Source of the DNA: Phycisphaerales bacterium
GTDB taxonomy: Bacteria; Planctomycetota; Phycisphaerae; Tepidisphaerales; Tepidisphaeraceae
Direction: 5' to 3'
Assembly (NCBI GenBank): GCA_020853095.1
Contig: JADYZN010000035.1
Span: forward strand, 166,996-230,995
Length of the DNA stretch: 64,000 bases
Below the pieces are notes generated by a model that was not told the origin of the DNA, searched no databases, and was given only the letters and a program-made list of their open reading frames with translations. Made by a program: the position numbers and the translations under genes. Shown here piece after piece: positions 52,589-62,787 of this stretch; positions within the stretch are counted from its first letter, which is position 1, and every line of letters begins with the position of its first letter.

Positions 52589-52993
52589 TCAAGACGGTGA
52601 AACGTCCGGCGTCTGCCCGCCGGTCTCCCGTTCGCGATCGCGCTGGGCGTTCTCCTCCGACACCTTGCGAAGCAGTTCCAGCACCGCCATTTCCTTTTTC
52701 AGATTCTCATCCATGTGAAATTTCAGATACGGGATCGTCCGCATCGACAGGGCCTTGGTCAATCTGGTCCGCATCATGCCGGCCGAATGCCGCAGCGCCG
52801 CCAGCGCCGACTGCTGCTGGCCTTCGGTGCCCATCACCGTGATGAAAACGTCCGCCATCGACAGATCCTCGCTGACCTTCACGCGCGTGATGCTCGGCAT
52901 CCCCTTGAGCCTCGGATCGTTCAACTCGTGCAGGATCATCAACGCCAGCTCCTGGCGGATCGTGCTGCCCACTCGTTCGGTCCTTCGCGACAT
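52589..52993 (-). CDS. rbfA: 30S ribosome-binding factor A
   Basis: A 134-residue KH-domain protein with the signature RVGSTIRQELALMILHELNDPRLKG, ITRVKVSEDLSMADVFI and RTIPYLKFHMDENL. It helps 16S rRNA 5'-end maturation and cold-shock recovery. AGGAG precedes the ATG. It is downstream of infB and the DUF503 gene, the standard place in nusA operons. Confidence 0.95.
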   Translation of the reverse strand: MSRRTERVGSTIRQELALMILHELNDPRLKGMPSITRVKVSEDLSMADVFITVMGTEGQQQSALAALRHSAGMMRTRLTKALSMRTIPYLKFHMDENLKKEMAVLELLRKVSEENAQRDRERETGGQTPDVSPS

Positions 52994-53018
52994 TTCTCCT
53001 GTCCCGTCTGATTCGCCT

Positions 53019-53300
53019 CTACAACAAATCGATCTGGTAATCGATCAAATCCACCTGCGGCACCGACCGCACGAAGTCCACCAGTTTGCTGAGCGCCCCT
53101 TCCACGTATCGCCCATCGTTGCTCACCATCGACACGCCCAGGATCGAGCGGCGATGTTCGTCCAGCGCCCCCACCTCCGCGATCGACACGTTTCGACCGT
53201 GGGCGATCCGGTCCTTGATGCTCCGGATCACCCGCCGCTTGTCCTTCAGCGACATCGCATCGTGAATCGCCAGCTCGAACTGCAACACTCCGATGATCAT
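53019..53300 (-). CDS. DUF503 (YlxP-like) protein
   Basis: A 93-residue protein matching DUF503: IGVLQFELAIHDAMSLKDKRRVIRSIKDRI, NVSIAEVGALDEHRRSILGV and YVEGALSKLVDFV. In Firmicutes (YlxP) it lies between infB and rbfA exactly as here; its biochemical role is not established. Confidence 0.92.
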   Translation of the reverse strand: MIIGVLQFELAIHDAMSLKDKRRVIRSIKDRIAHGRNVSIAEVGALDEHRRSILGVSMVSNDGRYVEGALSKLVDFVRSVPQVDLIDYQIDLL

Positions 53301-53306
53301 GCGAAG

Positions 53307-53331
53307 CCGGCCGCGGTCATTCGGCGGCCGG
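53307..53331. other. Hairpin between infB and the DUF503 gene
   Basis: CCGGCCGC-9-GCGGCCGG, a perfect 8-bp stem in the 48-bp gap. It has no T tract, so it may be an mRNA processing or stability element. Confidence 0.35.
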
Positions 53332-53348
53332 TGATTAGCGGTCCATCC

Positions 53349-56231
53349 TCACAGCGTCCGCTGGAACGTCTCCCGCACGTACGCCTCCAGCACGTCGCCG
53401 ACCTTGATGTCGTCGTAACCGGCGAGCTTGATGCCGCACTCGAAGCCCTGTTTGACCTCGCGCACGTCCTCTTTCACCCGACGCAACGTTTCGATCGACA
53501 GGTCCTCGGTCACCACTCGCCCGTCGCGGATCAACCGAATCTTGCTGCCGCGCTGAACGTGCCCATCGGTCATCATGCAGCCGGCGATGTTGCCCAGCTT
53601 GCTGACCTTGAACACCTGCCGAACCTCCGCGTGGCCGTGCATCTTCTCGCGGACCTCCGGCTCCAGCATCCCCGACAACCGCTTCTTGAGGTCGTCGAAA
53701 ATCTCGTAAATCACCTTGTACAGCTTGATCTCAACGTGGTTCTGCTCGGCCAGCGACCGCGCCGCGTCGTCCGGAACCACGTGGAATCCGACGATCACCA
53801 CCTGGTTGTCGGTTGGCTTGGCCTTGGTCGCCAGCGCCAGCTCCACGTCGCTCTCGCTGATCGCGCCCACGCCCGAATGAATCACCTTGACCTTCACCTC
53901 TTCGGTGTTCGATCCGGTCACCGTGCCCACCAGCGTCTCGACGCTGCCCTGCACGTCTCCCTTGATGATCAGGTTGATCGTCTGCACGTCTCCGGCCTTC
54001 ATCGTCGCCAGCAGATTGTCGGCCGTCACGCGGTTTTGCTGCGACAACTGGTTCTGGCGGGTGTGGCTCGCCCGTTCCTCGGCGATCGAACGCGCCCGCT
54101 CCAGATCATCCAGAACGTAAAATTTGTCGCCCGCCGACGGCAGCACGCTCAGGCCGCTGACGATCACCGGCGTCGATGCGCCGGCTTCGGAAATTGACTG
54201 CCCGCGATCATTGAGCAGGCTGCGCACGCGGCCGTATCCCGCGCCGCTCAGGCCGATGTCGCCCACCTTCAACGTGCCATCCTGCACCAGCACCGTCGCG
54301 ATCGAACCCAATCCTTCATCCATCCTCGACTCGATCACCATGCCGCGCGCCGACGACTTGGGATTGGTCTTCAAATCCAGCAATTCCGCCTGGTAATCCA
54401 GGATTTCGATCAATTCGGGAACCCCCTGCCCGGTCGTCGCGCTGGTTCGGACCACTTCGATGTCGCCGCCCCATTCCACGGGGTTCAACCCTTCCTTGGC
54501 CAGTTGGCCCAGCACCATGTCCGGGTTGGCGTCCGGCCGGTCGATCTTGTTCATCGCCACCACGATCGGCACCTCGGCCGCCCGCGCGTGGTTGATCGAC
54601 TCCACCGTCTGCGGTTGCACGCCTTCGGCCGCCGACACCACCAGCACCACCACGTCCGTCATGTTGGCGCCCCGCGCCCTCATGCTGGTGAACGCTTGGT
54701 GGCCCGGCGTGTCGATGAACGTCACGCGCTTCTGGCCCAGTTGCACCATCCACGCGGCCGTGTGCTGCGTGATCCCCCCCGATTCGCCCGCCGCCACGTT
54801 GGCGTTGCGGATCTTGTCCAGCAAACTGGTCTTGCCGTGGTCGACGTGCCCAAGGATCGTTACCACCGGCGGACGACGAACCAGGTCCTCATCCGATGCC
54901 TGACGCTGCGCCAATTCCTGCTCAAACAGTTCCTCCAGCGTCTGCTCCTGCTGCACGCGCAGTTCCACGCCATATTCCAGCGCCATCAACTCGGCCGCCT
55001 CGCGGGCCAATCCCTGGTTGACGGTGGCGAAAACGCCCTGCCGCATCAGCTTGGAGATGATGTCGTTGCTCTTGACGCCCAGCGCCGCCGACAACGACTT
55101 GACCGTGATCGGCTCCTCGATCTTGACCGGCGCGCCGCGCTGCACGATCGACTTGGCCTGTTCGTGAGTGCCCCGGCCGACGCTTTTCTTCAAATGGCTG
55201 TCAAACGCCGTGCGGTGCGCGCTGGCCGCGTTCAACCGGTCCCGACGTTCGATCAGATCGGCTTCGGTGTACTCCTTGAGCTTCTCCATCGCCTCGCCGC
55301 GACGACCATCCGTCCCGCGACGACGATTGGACAACGTCCGGCCCGACGCCTTGGCCGCCGTCTTCTTCTTGCTCTCCTCATCTCCTTCATCATCGCTGGT
55401 CGATCGCACCCCGCGACCACCCTGCGGCCGCGCCTGCGTGAAGCTGGGCGCATCGGTCGGGCCGCCCCCTCCGATCGGACGCCTTGGACGAGGCGCCGGC
55501 ACAACGTCCGGCTTTTCCTCGCGCACCACGCGCGGACCTTGAATCTTCGCCGGTTCCGGCGTCAGCAGACGCGCCGCCGGCACCACCGGTTTGCGTTCCA
55601 CGTGGGCCGGCCCCTGACGGTTGGACAGCGAAACCGTCGGCCGGCTCGCGGGTCGATGAGACTCGGCCGGCTTGGCATGCTCCACCGGATGGGACGGCGT
55701 CGCGGCGGGTTTCGCCGGCGCGGCAACCTCCGCCACCGGCTCAACGGCCACCTCGGCCGGTGGAACCACCGGAGCCGGTGTCGGCTCGGGCGCCTTCACC
55801 TCGACCGCCGGCGCGGGCGTTTCAACCACCTCCGGAACAACCTCGGCAACCTTGGTCTGAACCTCCGCCTCCTCGGCGGCTTCGGCTGGGGCCTTGGCTT
55901 TCTTTGTCGTTTTCTTTTTAACGGCCACCGTCGCCACAGACTCGGCGGATTCGGTCGATTCGGATCCCTCTTCCGTCTTTTTCCTGCTCTTGCGAACCGT
56001 CTTGACCTTGGTCGCCGCCACCTCCACCGGCGGAGCCGTCTCCACGGCCGTCCCCACGCCACCGCCCCCGGAGAACCATTCGCGCACCGTCTCCGCCAAC
56101 CCGATCGTCAGCACGCTCATGTGGTTGGTCACTTTGTCGCCCAAGCCTTCATCCCGACACTTGTCGATGATCAACTGGCTTTTAACACCCAGTTCCTTGG
56201 CCAACTGATTGATTCGAATACCCTTTGCCAA
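53349..56231 (-). CDS. infB: Translation initiation factor IF-2
   Basis: A 960-residue IF-2. A short winged-helix IF2_N is followed by a long Ala/Pro/Glu/Lys-rich disordered region (about 60-330) and a second IF2_N. The G domain has GHVDHGKTSLLDKIR, DTPGHQAF and NKIDRP (G4), and domains II-IV bind fMet-tRNA. The start is TTG at 56231 (MAKGIRINQ) with GGAG about six bases upstream; an ATG six bases earlier is out of frame. It is downstream of nusA. Confidence 0.96.
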   Translation of the reverse strand: MAKGIRINQLAKELGVKSQLIIDKCRDEGLGDKVTNHMSVLTIGLAETVREWFSGGGGVGTAVETAPPVEVAATKVKTVRKSRKKTEEGSESTESAESVATVAVKKKTTKKAKAPAEAAEEAEVQTKVAEVVPEVVETPAPAVEVKAPEPTPAPVVPPAEVAVEPVAEVAAPAKPAATPSHPVEHAKPAESHRPASRPTVSLSNRQGPAHVERKPVVPAARLLTPEPAKIQGPRVVREEKPDVVPAPRPRRPIGGGGPTDAPSFTQARPQGGRGVRSTSDDEGDEESKKKTAAKASGRTLSNRRRGTDGRRGEAMEKLKEYTEADLIERRDRLNAASAHRTAFDSHLKKSVGRGTHEQAKSIVQRGAPVKIEEPITVKSLSAALGVKSNDIISKLMRQGVFATVNQGLAREAAELMALEYGVELRVQQEQTLEELFEQELAQRQASDEDLVRRPPVVTILGHVDHGKTSLLDKIRNANVAAGESGGITQHTAAWMVQLGQKRVTFIDTPGHQAFTSMRARGANMTDVVVLVVSAAEGVQPQTVESINHARAAEVPIVVAMNKIDRPDANPDMVLGQLAKEGLNPVEWGGDIEVVRTSATTGQGVPELIEILDYQAELLDLKTNPKSSARGMVIESRMDEGLGSIATVLVQDGTLKVGDIGLSGAGYGRVRSLLNDRGQSISEAGASTPVIVSGLSVLPSAGDKFYVLDDLERARSIAEERASHTRQNQLSQQNRVTADNLLATMKAGDVQTINLIIKGDVQGSVETLVGTVTGSNTEEVKVKVIHSGVGAISESDVELALATKAKPTDNQVVIVGFHVVPDDAARSLAEQNHVEIKLYKVIYEIFDDLKKRLSGMLEPEVREKMHGHAEVRQVFKVSKLGNIAGCMMTDGHVQRGSKIRLIRDGRVVTEDLSIETLRRVKEDVREVKQGFECGIKLAGYDDIKVGDVLEAYVRETFQRTL

Positions 56232-56319
56232 AACATTCTCCGGTTACGTTCAGCCGCTGCATCTGTCAGCCACTCTCCCGATACCGGGAAAGGGCAAATG
56301 AGGGGACATTGCCAAACCT

Positions 56320-57843
56320 CTACTGCGCCTCCTCCACCGCCGGCGGCTCGCCGCGACCTTCCGCCAGCGCCGCCGACTCCGCATTTTCATCTTCCAGTTC
56401 CTTGGCCTTCGGTTCACCCTGGGCCAAACCGCGCACCGCCCGTTCTTCGGGCGACAACGCATCATCCTCATCTCCGCGCATCGACTGCTGATGCACCGTC
56501 ACCTCCGGCGATCCTCCCTCGGATGCTTCCAACGGCCCCGGCATCGAAGATCCGGCATCCTCGGCCCCCTCGGCCGCATTGTCCGCCGCGGGTTCGCCAA
56601 TCCCCAGTAGTGCATTCAGCGCCCGCTTCGATTCGGATGCCGCGGCCGCCTTGGCGCTGGCATCGGCCTCTTTTCGGGCCGCCTGTTCCGCCGACCAGAC
56701 CTTCGCATCCTCGGCGCATCGCTCCACCACGCGCTGGGCCAGTTCCTCGGCCAATTCGAGTTCCTCAACCAGCGGGCCGACCCCAACCTCCTCGATGTCG
56801 CGCACGTCGATCAAGCCCAGCGCGATCACCTTGTCCACCGTTTCCGGCGGGAACCCTTCAATCGCCTTCAAGGTCTGATCCAGCCGCGCCACCCCCGCCT
56901 GAAATTCCGCCGGCGTCAAAATGTCCACATCCCAACCCGTCAACCTCGCCGCCAATCGCACGTTCTGCCCGCGCTTGCCGATCGCCAGGCTGAGCTGATC
57001 CTCATTGACCACCACCGTCGCCCGACCCAGTTCAAAACACAGCGACACCTCCGCCACTTCCGCGGGCTTCAGCGCGTTGCTGATCAGAATCTGGCTCGAC
57101 TCGTTCCACCGCACGATGTCGATCTTCTCGCCGCCCAGTTCGTCGACGATGTTCTTGATCCGGCTGCCGCGCACGCCCACGCACGCCCCCACCGCGTCCA
57201 CCTTGCTGTCGATCGACGACACCGCGATCTTCGTCCGGTGGCCCGGCTCGCGCGCCAGCGCCTTCAGCTCGATCGTCCGTTCGCCGACTTCCGGAACCTC
57301 TCGCTCAAACAGCCGCCGGATCAGTTCCGGATGGCTGCGGCTGAGGATGATCCGCACGGCGCTGGGGGTGTCCCGCACCTCGGTGATCAACGCCTGCACC
57401 CGCTCGCCCACCTGGTGATTTTCGCCCGGAATCTGCTCGCCGCGCGGCATGATCCCTTCGGCTCGGCCCAGGTTCACGATCATCGACCCGCCTTCAAACC
57501 GCGCGATCGTCCCCGTGATGATCGTCCCCACGCGATCCTTGTATTCCTCGTAAATGCTCCCGCGTTCATCCTGCCTGAGCAGTTGGATCATCACCTGCTT
57601 GGCCGTCTGCGCCGCGATCCGGCCCAGCTTCGACAGCGGAATCGTCTCCCCCTGCCGCGACACCGAAATGTCCCCCGTCCCGCGCTCAAGCGACACCGTG
57701 AACTCGCTGGCATCCTCCGTGTTGAACTGCTTGCGCAACGCCGACGAGATCGCCTGTTCCACGTCGGTGTACACCTGCTCGCGCTCGATGTTCTTGTCGC
57801 GGGCGATCCCGTCCACGATTCTCAATAATTCAGGATTCGGCAT
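56320..57843 (-). CDS. nusA: Transcription termination/antitermination factor NusA
   Basis: A 507-residue NusA. The N-terminal RNA polymerase-binding domain ([20 protein letters not shown]) is followed by S1 ([19 protein letters not shown]), KH1 and KH2 ([45 protein letters not shown]), then a helical repeat and a long acidic Ala/Glu C-terminal tail. It heads the nusA-infB-DUF503-rbfA operon. Ribosome binding by AGAGAGG seven bases before the ATG. Confidence 0.96.
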   Translation of the reverse strand: MPNPELLRIVDGIARDKNIEREQVYTDVEQAISSALRKQFNTEDASEFTVSLERGTGDISVSRQGETIPLSKLGRIAAQTAKQVMIQLLRQDERGSIYEEYKDRVGTIITGTIARFEGGSMIVNLGRAEGIMPRGEQIPGENHQVGERVQALITEVRDTPSAVRIILSRSHPELIRRLFEREVPEVGERTIELKALAREPGHRTKIAVSSIDSKVDAVGACVGVRGSRIKNIVDELGGEKIDIVRWNESSQILISNALKPAEVAEVSLCFELGRATVVVNEDQLSLAIGKRGQNVRLAARLTGWDVDILTPAEFQAGVARLDQTLKAIEGFPPETVDKVIALGLIDVRDIEEVGVGPLVEELELAEELAQRVVERCAEDAKVWSAEQAARKEADASAKAAAASESKRALNALLGIGEPAADNAAEGAEDAGSSMPGPLEASEGGSPEVTVHQQSMRGDEDDALSPEERAVRGLAQGEPKAKELEDENAESAALAEGRGEPPAVEEAQ

Positions 57844-57861
57844 GATACCTCTCTATTTACT

Positions 57862-57892
57862 TTTATACGTCCAACTCATTCCAATGGTGCAA
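57862..57892 (-). promoter_or_regulatory. Possible nusA promoter
   Basis: On the minus strand TTGCAC (57892-57887) and TATAAA (57867-57862) are 19 bp apart. The spacing is long, so this is tentative. Confidence 0.3.
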
Positions 57893-57911
57893 GCCACGCT
57901 GGATCACATCC

Positions 57912-57946
57912 AAATAAAAAACGGGCCGCCCGACTTCGGGGGCCCG
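57912..57946 (-). terminator. Intrinsic terminator upstream of nusA
   Basis: On the minus strand a CGGGCC...GGCCCG stem with inner CCCGA/TCGGG (one bulge) is followed by T-rich TTTTTTATTT. It ends the ABC ATPase transcript and separates it from the nusA operon. Confidence 0.85.
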
Positions 57947-58047
57947 CAGCGGCCAAAACCGAACCTGACAAAGCCGCTCACCCGCTCATCCGGTTTTCCT
58001 CCGGCTGCGCGGGGCGCAAACCCAAAAGTCGCCGCTCATGCTGTGGT

Positions 58048-59295
58048 TTATGCCAACGCATGAGATGACTCTTTGGAAAGGCTCAGGTTCATCCCGGTCG
58101 CTCCGGGTTCGAAACAATGAATCTTCCGCAAATCCACGAACACCGTGATCTGCGATCCCATCACCAAACCGCCGTGCGCTTCCAGCCGCGCCACCACGTG
58201 CTCGCTCAGTGGCGTGCTGATATATACGTCCATGTCGTTGCCCAGCGGTTCTATCACGTTCAATCTCACCGACACCGGCGCGCTTTCGCCGGCTATTTCC
58301 TTCGCATGCAGGTGAAAATGCTCGGGACGAATCCCCAGCACCACGTGCTTGCCGACCTTGCCGGACAATGCTTCCCGCAAATGACCCGGAACCGGAAGCC
58401 TAAATCCATTTCCCGGTACAGTCAATTCGCCCACCATCACCACCGGCTCATCCGACACGGGCGCCTTGCCATTGTCCTGCCCATCCGTCGCCCCCGCCAC
58501 GCGGGCGTTGACCAGCTTCCCTTCCTCAAAAACCAACTGCCCATCCACCTGCTTGATCGTCCCGTCAAAAAAATTCATCGGCGGCATCCCGATGAACCCC
58601 GCCACGAAACGATTGGCCGGGTGCTGATAGGTCTCCAGCGGCGTCTGCGACTGCTGAATCTTCCCATCCTTCATCACCACGATCCGATCCCCCAGCGTCA
58701 TCGCCTCTTCCTGGTCGTGCGTGACGTAAATCGTTGTGGTCTTTAATCTTAGGTGCAGCTTTTTCAGTTCCGCCCGCGTCGTCACACGCAGCTTGGCGTC
58801 CAGGTTGCTCAGCGGTTCATCAAACAAAAAAGCCGCCGGCTCCCGCACGATCGCCCGGCCCACCGCCACGCGCTGACGCTGCCCGCCCGACAAGGCCTTG
58901 GGCTTGCGTTCCAGCAAATGTTCGATGTCCAGAATCCTGGCCGCCTCAATCACCCGCTGATGAATCTGCTTCTTGGGCATTTTTCGCAATTTCAGCCCAA
59001 ATGCCATGTTTTTGTAGACCGTCATGTGCGGGTACAAGGCATAATTCTGAAACACCATCGCGATGTCCCGGTCCTTGGGAGGCACATCGTTCACCACCCT
59101 CGGCCCGATCCGAATCACCCCCGAACTGATCTCCTCCAGCCCCGCCACCATCCGCAACGTCGTCGATTTTCCACACCCCGAAGGCCCCACCAAAACGATG
59201 AATTCCTGGTCCGCGATCTTCAAATCAATCGCATCCACCGCACGAAATCCACCCGGATAGACCTTGCAAACTTGCTCAATATCGACTTGTGCCAT
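58048..59295 (-). CDS. ABC transporter ATPase, MalK/UgpC type
   Basis: A 415-residue ATPase. Walker [10 protein letters not shown] at about 38-46, Q-loop [15 protein letters not shown], signature [15 protein letters not shown], Walker [15 protein letters not shown] and H-loop YVTHDQEEA are all intact. A C-terminal OB-type regulatory domain (about 235-400, [20 protein letters not shown]) marks the sugar/polyol importer class whose ATPases serve several permeases. Permease and binding-protein genes are not adjacent; the only other importer component in the window is the permease at 34853-36637. Confidence 0.94.
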   Translation of the reverse strand: MAQVDIEQVCKVYPGGFRAVDAIDLKIADQEFIVLVGPSGCGKSTTLRMVAGLEEISSGVIRIGPRVVNDVPPKDRDIAMVFQNYALYPHMTVYKNMAFGLKLRKMPKKQIHQRVIEAARILDIEHLLERKPKALSGGQRQRVAVGRAIVREPAAFLFDEPLSNLDAKLRVTTRAELKKLHLRLKTTTIYVTHDQEEAMTLGDRIVVMKDGKIQQSQTPLETYQHPANRFVAGFIGMPPMNFFDGTIKQVDGQLVFEEGKLVNARVAGATDGQDNGKAPVSDEPVVMVGELTVPGNGFRLPVPGHLREALSGKVGKHVVLGIRPEHFHLHAKEIAGESAPVSVRLNVIEPLGNDMDVYISTPLSEHVVARLEAHGGLVMGSQITVFVDLRKIHCFEPGATGMNLSLSKESSHALA

Positions 59296-59387
59296 ATCGA
59301 CTCTGCCCTAATAAGTGCGCACCGGTCAATTATACATCCCACGCCCCCTCATACCAGCCCTGTTGTCCTTTATTCTGTCCTTTATTC

Positions 59388-60392
59388 TTATTTTTCACCT
59401 TCCCGCAAGGTCTTTTCCATCTCCCCGGTCACTTTCGCCATCACCTCATCCACGCCCCCTTCCAGCTTCAATCCCGCCGCCCGCGCGTGCCCGCCGCCAC
59501 CGAACTTTTCGCAGAATCTTGCCACATCCACCTGCCCCTTGCTCCGCAAACTCACCCGCACCGGCCCGAAATCCTTCGGCTCCACCCCCAGCATCGACAC
59601 CTGCACGCTGCCGATCTGCAATGGAATGTTCACCACCCCCTCGGTGTCCGGCACGCCCGCGCCGGCCTGTTCAAAATCGTGCCGGGACAGCCGCATCACC
59701 GCCAGCGCCCCGTCTCCCGCCAGTTGCATCGAATCCATCGCCAGCGTCTGCAACGCGATGCGCTGCGGCCGCTCGTTCTGATACAGCTTCTGATAAATCC
59801 GGTCCGTATCCACCCCCATCTCCATCAACCTCGCCGCCAGCCTCATCGTCGCGGGGGTGGTATTGGAATACGCGAACCACCCCGTATCGCTCACCAGCGC
59901 CAAATACAGCGCCGTCGCCATCGGCTGATCCACCACCACCCCCCACCGCTCCAGCAGCTCCGCCACGATCTCCCCGGCCGCCGCGGCCTTCGTCCGAACC
60001 AGCTTCAGATCCGCCCAATTTTCCTGTGTCAGGTGATGATCCACCACCACCTTCGGCCCTTTGACCTGCCCGATCCGCTCCTTCAATCCCGGCAACTGCG
60101 ACCAGGTTCCCGTATCCACCACCCACAACGAATCAAATTCCCCCAGCTCCAACCCCGCCGGCCACCCCGCCTCGGCATCCCAGTGCCGAATGTCATTTTC
60201 CTCATAAATAAACGCATACTTGGTCGGCAGATGCGACAACAGCAACACCCGCGCCTCGATCCCCCTGCTCCGCATCCCCATCACCAGCGCGGCGGTCGAT
60301 CCCAACGCATCCCCATCGGGCCGAACGTGCGTGGTCACCAGCGCTCTTTGACATCCGTTCAAGGCTTCGATGACGCTCTGAATCTCATCCAT
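59388..60392 (-). CDS. DHH-family phosphoesterase, NrnA/Orn-like
   Basis: A 334-residue DHH/DHHA1 protein. Metal-site motifs: VTTHVRPDGDALGS, WVVDTG, VVDHHLTQENWA and a later LVSDTGWFAYS. The C-terminal DHHA1 domain ends in FGGGGHARAAG. The family includes nanoRNase and pAp phosphatase (NrnA). The C-terminus runs to within 92 bp of the ABC ATPase. Its start overlaps the end of ribF by 34 bp, so the two are one operon. Confidence 0.92.
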   Translation of the reverse strand: MDEIQSVIEALNGCQRALVTTHVRPDGDALGSTAALVMGMRSRGIEARVLLLSHLPTKYAFIYEENDIRHWDAEAGWPAGLELGEFDSLWVVDTGTWSQLPGLKERIGQVKGPKVVVDHHLTQENWADLKLVRTKAAAAGEIVAELLERWGVVVDQPMATALYLALVSDTGWFAYSNTTPATMRLAARLMEMGVDTDRIYQKLYQNERPQRIALQTLAMDSMQLAGDGALAVMRLSRHDFEQAGAGVPDTEGVVNIPLQIGSVQVSMLGVEPKDFGPVRVSLRSKGQVDVARFCEKFGGGGHARAAGLKLEGGVDEVMAKVTGEMEKTLREGEK

Positions 60393-61300
60393 TGCAAATC
60401 CTTGTTCATCCGCGCCCCCAGCAGTTCCATCGACGGGAATTTCATCTGATCCCGCACCCAGTCCACCAAGCTCAATTCCACTTCCCGGCCATACAAATCC
60501 CCCTCAAAATCCAGCAGATGCGCCTCCACCTGCCGCGGATAATCCCCAAACGTCGGCATCGTGCCGATGCTGATCGCCGCCCGGTGCGACTGCCCCTCCA
60601 CAACACATTCCCCAACGTACACCCCATCGGCCGGGATCAACTGCCCATCGCATTTCAGATTCGCGGTCGGCATCCCCATCTTTCTGCCCCGCTGATGCCC
60701 TTTCTGCACCGTTCCCCACAATTGATACGGCCGGCCAAGCCCCCTCGCCGCCTCGCGCACCCGCCCGTGAATCAGCAGCCACCGCACCACCGAGCTGCTC
60801 ACCGGCGCCACCTCCATGTTCAACAGCTCCATCTCAACCGGATCGACGATGTGAACCGAAATCGACGTGCCGGCCGACCATTCCATCAGCCGATGCACAT
60901 CCCCTTTTCGCCCGCGACCAAACGTGAACGATCTTCCTTCCACCAGATGAGCGATCCTGGCCCGATCCTTCAGGATCGTCCAGAATTCCTCGGCCGTCAT
61001 CCCCAACACCTCCCGCGTCGGCGGCAAAATCACCAGCAGATCCACCCCCAGCCGATCCATGATCTCCCGCCTTTTCTCCAACGGCATCAACAACGGAGGC
61101 GCGATCTCCGGCCGCAACACCGTCAACGGATGCGGATCGAACATCGCCAGCACCACCTGCGCGCCGGCCGGCCGGGCCAGCTCCCGCATCCGTTTGACCA
61201 GTTCCTGATGGCCGATGTGCATCCCATCAAAATTCCCCACCGACAACACCGCACCGTGTTCCAGCGAGGTCAGCGATTCAATTCCCTGTGCAAGCCGCAT
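60359..61300 (-). CDS. ribF: Bifunctional riboflavin kinase/FAD synthetase
   Basis: A 313-residue enzyme making FMN and FAD. The N-terminal nucleotidyltransferase has SVGNFDGMHIGHQELVKRM and the later VSSSVVRWLL (ISST-like) motif. The C-terminal kinase has RGRKMGMPTANLKC and the ATP/Mg Thr in PTANL, ISIGTMPTFG and VEAHLLDFEGDLYG. Length matches the family. In many bacteria ribF follows truB after rbfA; here it lies upstream of nusA instead, linked to nrnA-like, and truB is not seen. Confidence 0.95.
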   Translation of the reverse strand: MRLAQGIESLTSLEHGAVLSVGNFDGMHIGHQELVKRMRELARPAGAQVVLAMFDPHPLTVLRPEIAPPLLMPLEKRREIMDRLGVDLLVILPPTREVLGMTAEEFWTILKDRARIAHLVEGRSFTFGRGRKGDVHRLMEWSAGTSISVHIVDPVEMELLNMEVAPVSSSVVRWLLIHGRVREAARGLGRPYQLWGTVQKGHQRGRKMGMPTANLKCDGQLIPADGVYVGECVVEGQSHRAAISIGTMPTFGDYPRQVEAHLLDFEGDLYGREVELSLVDWVRDQMKFPSMELLGARMNKDLQWMRFRASSKP

Positions 61301-61563
61301 CGACGAAACTCCCGAACGAACAGCCTATGCGATCAACGGGCCAATGCAACTTCAACCATACTCATGGCACGAGGAAACATCCCACGCAATGATCCATCAG
61401 ACCTCATGACATCCAAGAGATTGCGACCCCGTCTCAGTTGCAAAAATTCCAACTATTTTCTGGATATCTGACCGGTTGAATCCGAAAATAAATGGGCGTG
61501 ATCGCCCGCGATGCGAAGTCGTATCGGTGCGGCGATGCGAATGTTTTTTCAAAGGAGTCGATG

Positions 61564-61773
61564 ATGTTGCAACTACACGATGGTCAGTGCGGGCTTTGCG
61601 TTCATTTCGGCGAACAACACCCTCATGACACCAAACTGGTTCAGATTCGATCCAGCCACAAGGCCCCCGAAACCCTGGTCGACAACTGCGCCCACCCCAA
61701 ACACGCCCCGCTTCACCTGAAAGTCACCCCCTCCAGCGGATGCGATGGCTTCGAGCCGGTTCGCGCCGATTAA
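61564..61773 (+). CDS. Small Cys/His-rich protein
   Basis: A 69-residue cytoplasmic protein with C9xxC12 (GQCGLCVHFGE), a mid Cys (DNCAHPKH) and a late Cys (SSGCDGFEP), with several His between. The spacing suggests one metal site (zinc or iron). AAAGGAG lies six bases before ATG 61564; an ATG three bases earlier is too close. A terminator follows. No named family is claimed. The motif GTCGTATCG occurs about 45 bp upstream, as in the UAS region at 16740-16748. Confidence 0.8.
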   Translation: MLQLHDGQCGLCVHFGEQHPHDTKLVQIRSSHKAPETLVDNCAHPKHAPLHLKVTPSSGCDGFEPVRAD

Positions 61774-61827
61774 CAAACATTCGATCCAACAGCAGGGTGG
61801 CCCTTGGCCCACCGATTTGCCTCGTAG

Positions 61828-61853
61828 GGTCCGCACCCCGTGCGGACCTTTTT
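61828..61853 (+). terminator. Intrinsic terminator of the Cys/His-rich gene
   Basis: A 9-bp perfect stem GGTCCGCAC/GTGCGGACC with a 3-base loop and five T residues. Confidence 0.85.
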
Positions 61854-61882
61854 CTTTCATCCACCCCGATTCGCTCCGCCGT

Positions 61883-61901
61883 GGTGGGCCAAAGGCCCAC
61901 C
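61883..61901. repeat. Hairpin repeat, second family
   Basis: GGTGGGCC-AAA-GGCCCACC. A related TGGCCC-TTGGCCCACC lies at 61797-61812. These are short palindromes unlike the REP-like units above. A C/G-rich unit (CTCCCGGTACTCCGGGGGAG) follows. The gap 61774-62004 has no gene. Confidence 0.6.
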
Positions 61902-62004
61902 CTACCGCTCCCTCTCCCGGTACTCCGGGGGAGGGTTGGGGTGGGGGAAACCCATACCTTCCACATCGCGGAACATTTCACTCATAAAGCCAGTGCCGCC
62001 CATT

Positions 62005-62787
62005 TCATAATTCGGTTGCCCTGGCATAGAGGCTGCTCAACATTCCTTGACGGAGCCGAATCTTTGTGCCGTGATTGTGCCCGCTGCGCGCGTCGAAGTC
62101 GATGAGAACATTACCCTCCTCGACGGCCTTTAAGAATCGCTCTAGGGAAAAGGTCTCAAGCATCTGAATCCTGTTATAGGCATAGAACTGGTGTCCATTG
62201 CGCGTCTCAACATCCGCGACCACATAAAAACAGTTTACCAGTTTCGTGCCCACACTATGAAACAGGTCGTCAAAGCCCCAATACGGTTGCGGATTGAGCT
62301 GGCCAAGACCAACCTTGTTTTTGACCTGTGTGAGCCAGTCTGCGTGGCGTGAATCAACGTGCTTGGCGTCGAAAGAAATAAGCACGTTCCGATCCTCGTG
62401 ATTCACGATAATTCGGAATCCACGATCCGTGGGACCAGTAGCACTAATTGTCTGGCGGAAGCTCCGTTCGGTCGCGCCATATTTTAATCCGGCTTGTTCG
62501 TGTTTCCATCCGTAGTTGGGGAGCAGAAGCCTGGGGACCAGGCGCGCGGCGCGAGGCGATGGCTCCATGTGTTTGAGCGTGGTCAGAGAACCAGTGTTGG
62601 CTCTTTGAGTCTTAAGCTCCCACTCTGCGGCGTTTGGAATCGGCAGGTTATTCTCGGCAATTCCAAGCAAGTCTTCCAGCGTGTTGCCGACTCCACCGGA
62701 ATTGCCGGGGCGGGCACATTGTATCCATCCACGGTTTCGTATGTCTTTCAGTTTCGCGATAAAGTCGGACTTGGAGATGATGCTCAC
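62005..62787 (-). CDS. MvaI/BcnI-type restriction endonuclease
   Basis: A 260-residue type II endonuclease. The start GGVGNTLEDLLGIAENN and the following PD-(D/E)xK-like EWELKTQR (Glu57, Lys59, with Glu38) are the diagnostic motifs of the MvaI/BcnI family, which act as monomers on CCNGG-type sites. The remaining C-terminus has the expected aromatic and basic recognition strands. It begins at GTG overlapping the methyltransferase stop (GTGA), so both are translated together. Base composition is visibly lower in GC than neighbouring genes, suggesting horizontal transfer. Confidence 0.82.
   Translation of the reverse strand: MSIISKSDFIAKLKDIRNRGWIQCARPGNSGGVGNTLEDLLGIAENNLPIPNAAEWELKTQRANTGSLTTLKHMEPSPRAARLVPRLLLPNYGWKHEQAGLKYGATERSFRQTISATGPTDRGFRIIVNHEDRNVLISFDAKHVDSRHADWLTQVKNKVGLGQLNPQPYWGFDDLFHSVGTKLVNCFYVVADVETRNGHQFYAYNRIQMLETFSLERFLKAVEEGNVLIDFDARSGHNHGTKIRLRQGMLSSLYARATEL

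Noticed and set aside
54504..56993. 829-codon plus-strand frame opposite infB and nusA
   Set aside because: His/Arg/Pro-rich nonsense caused by codon bias; the opposite genes are certain.
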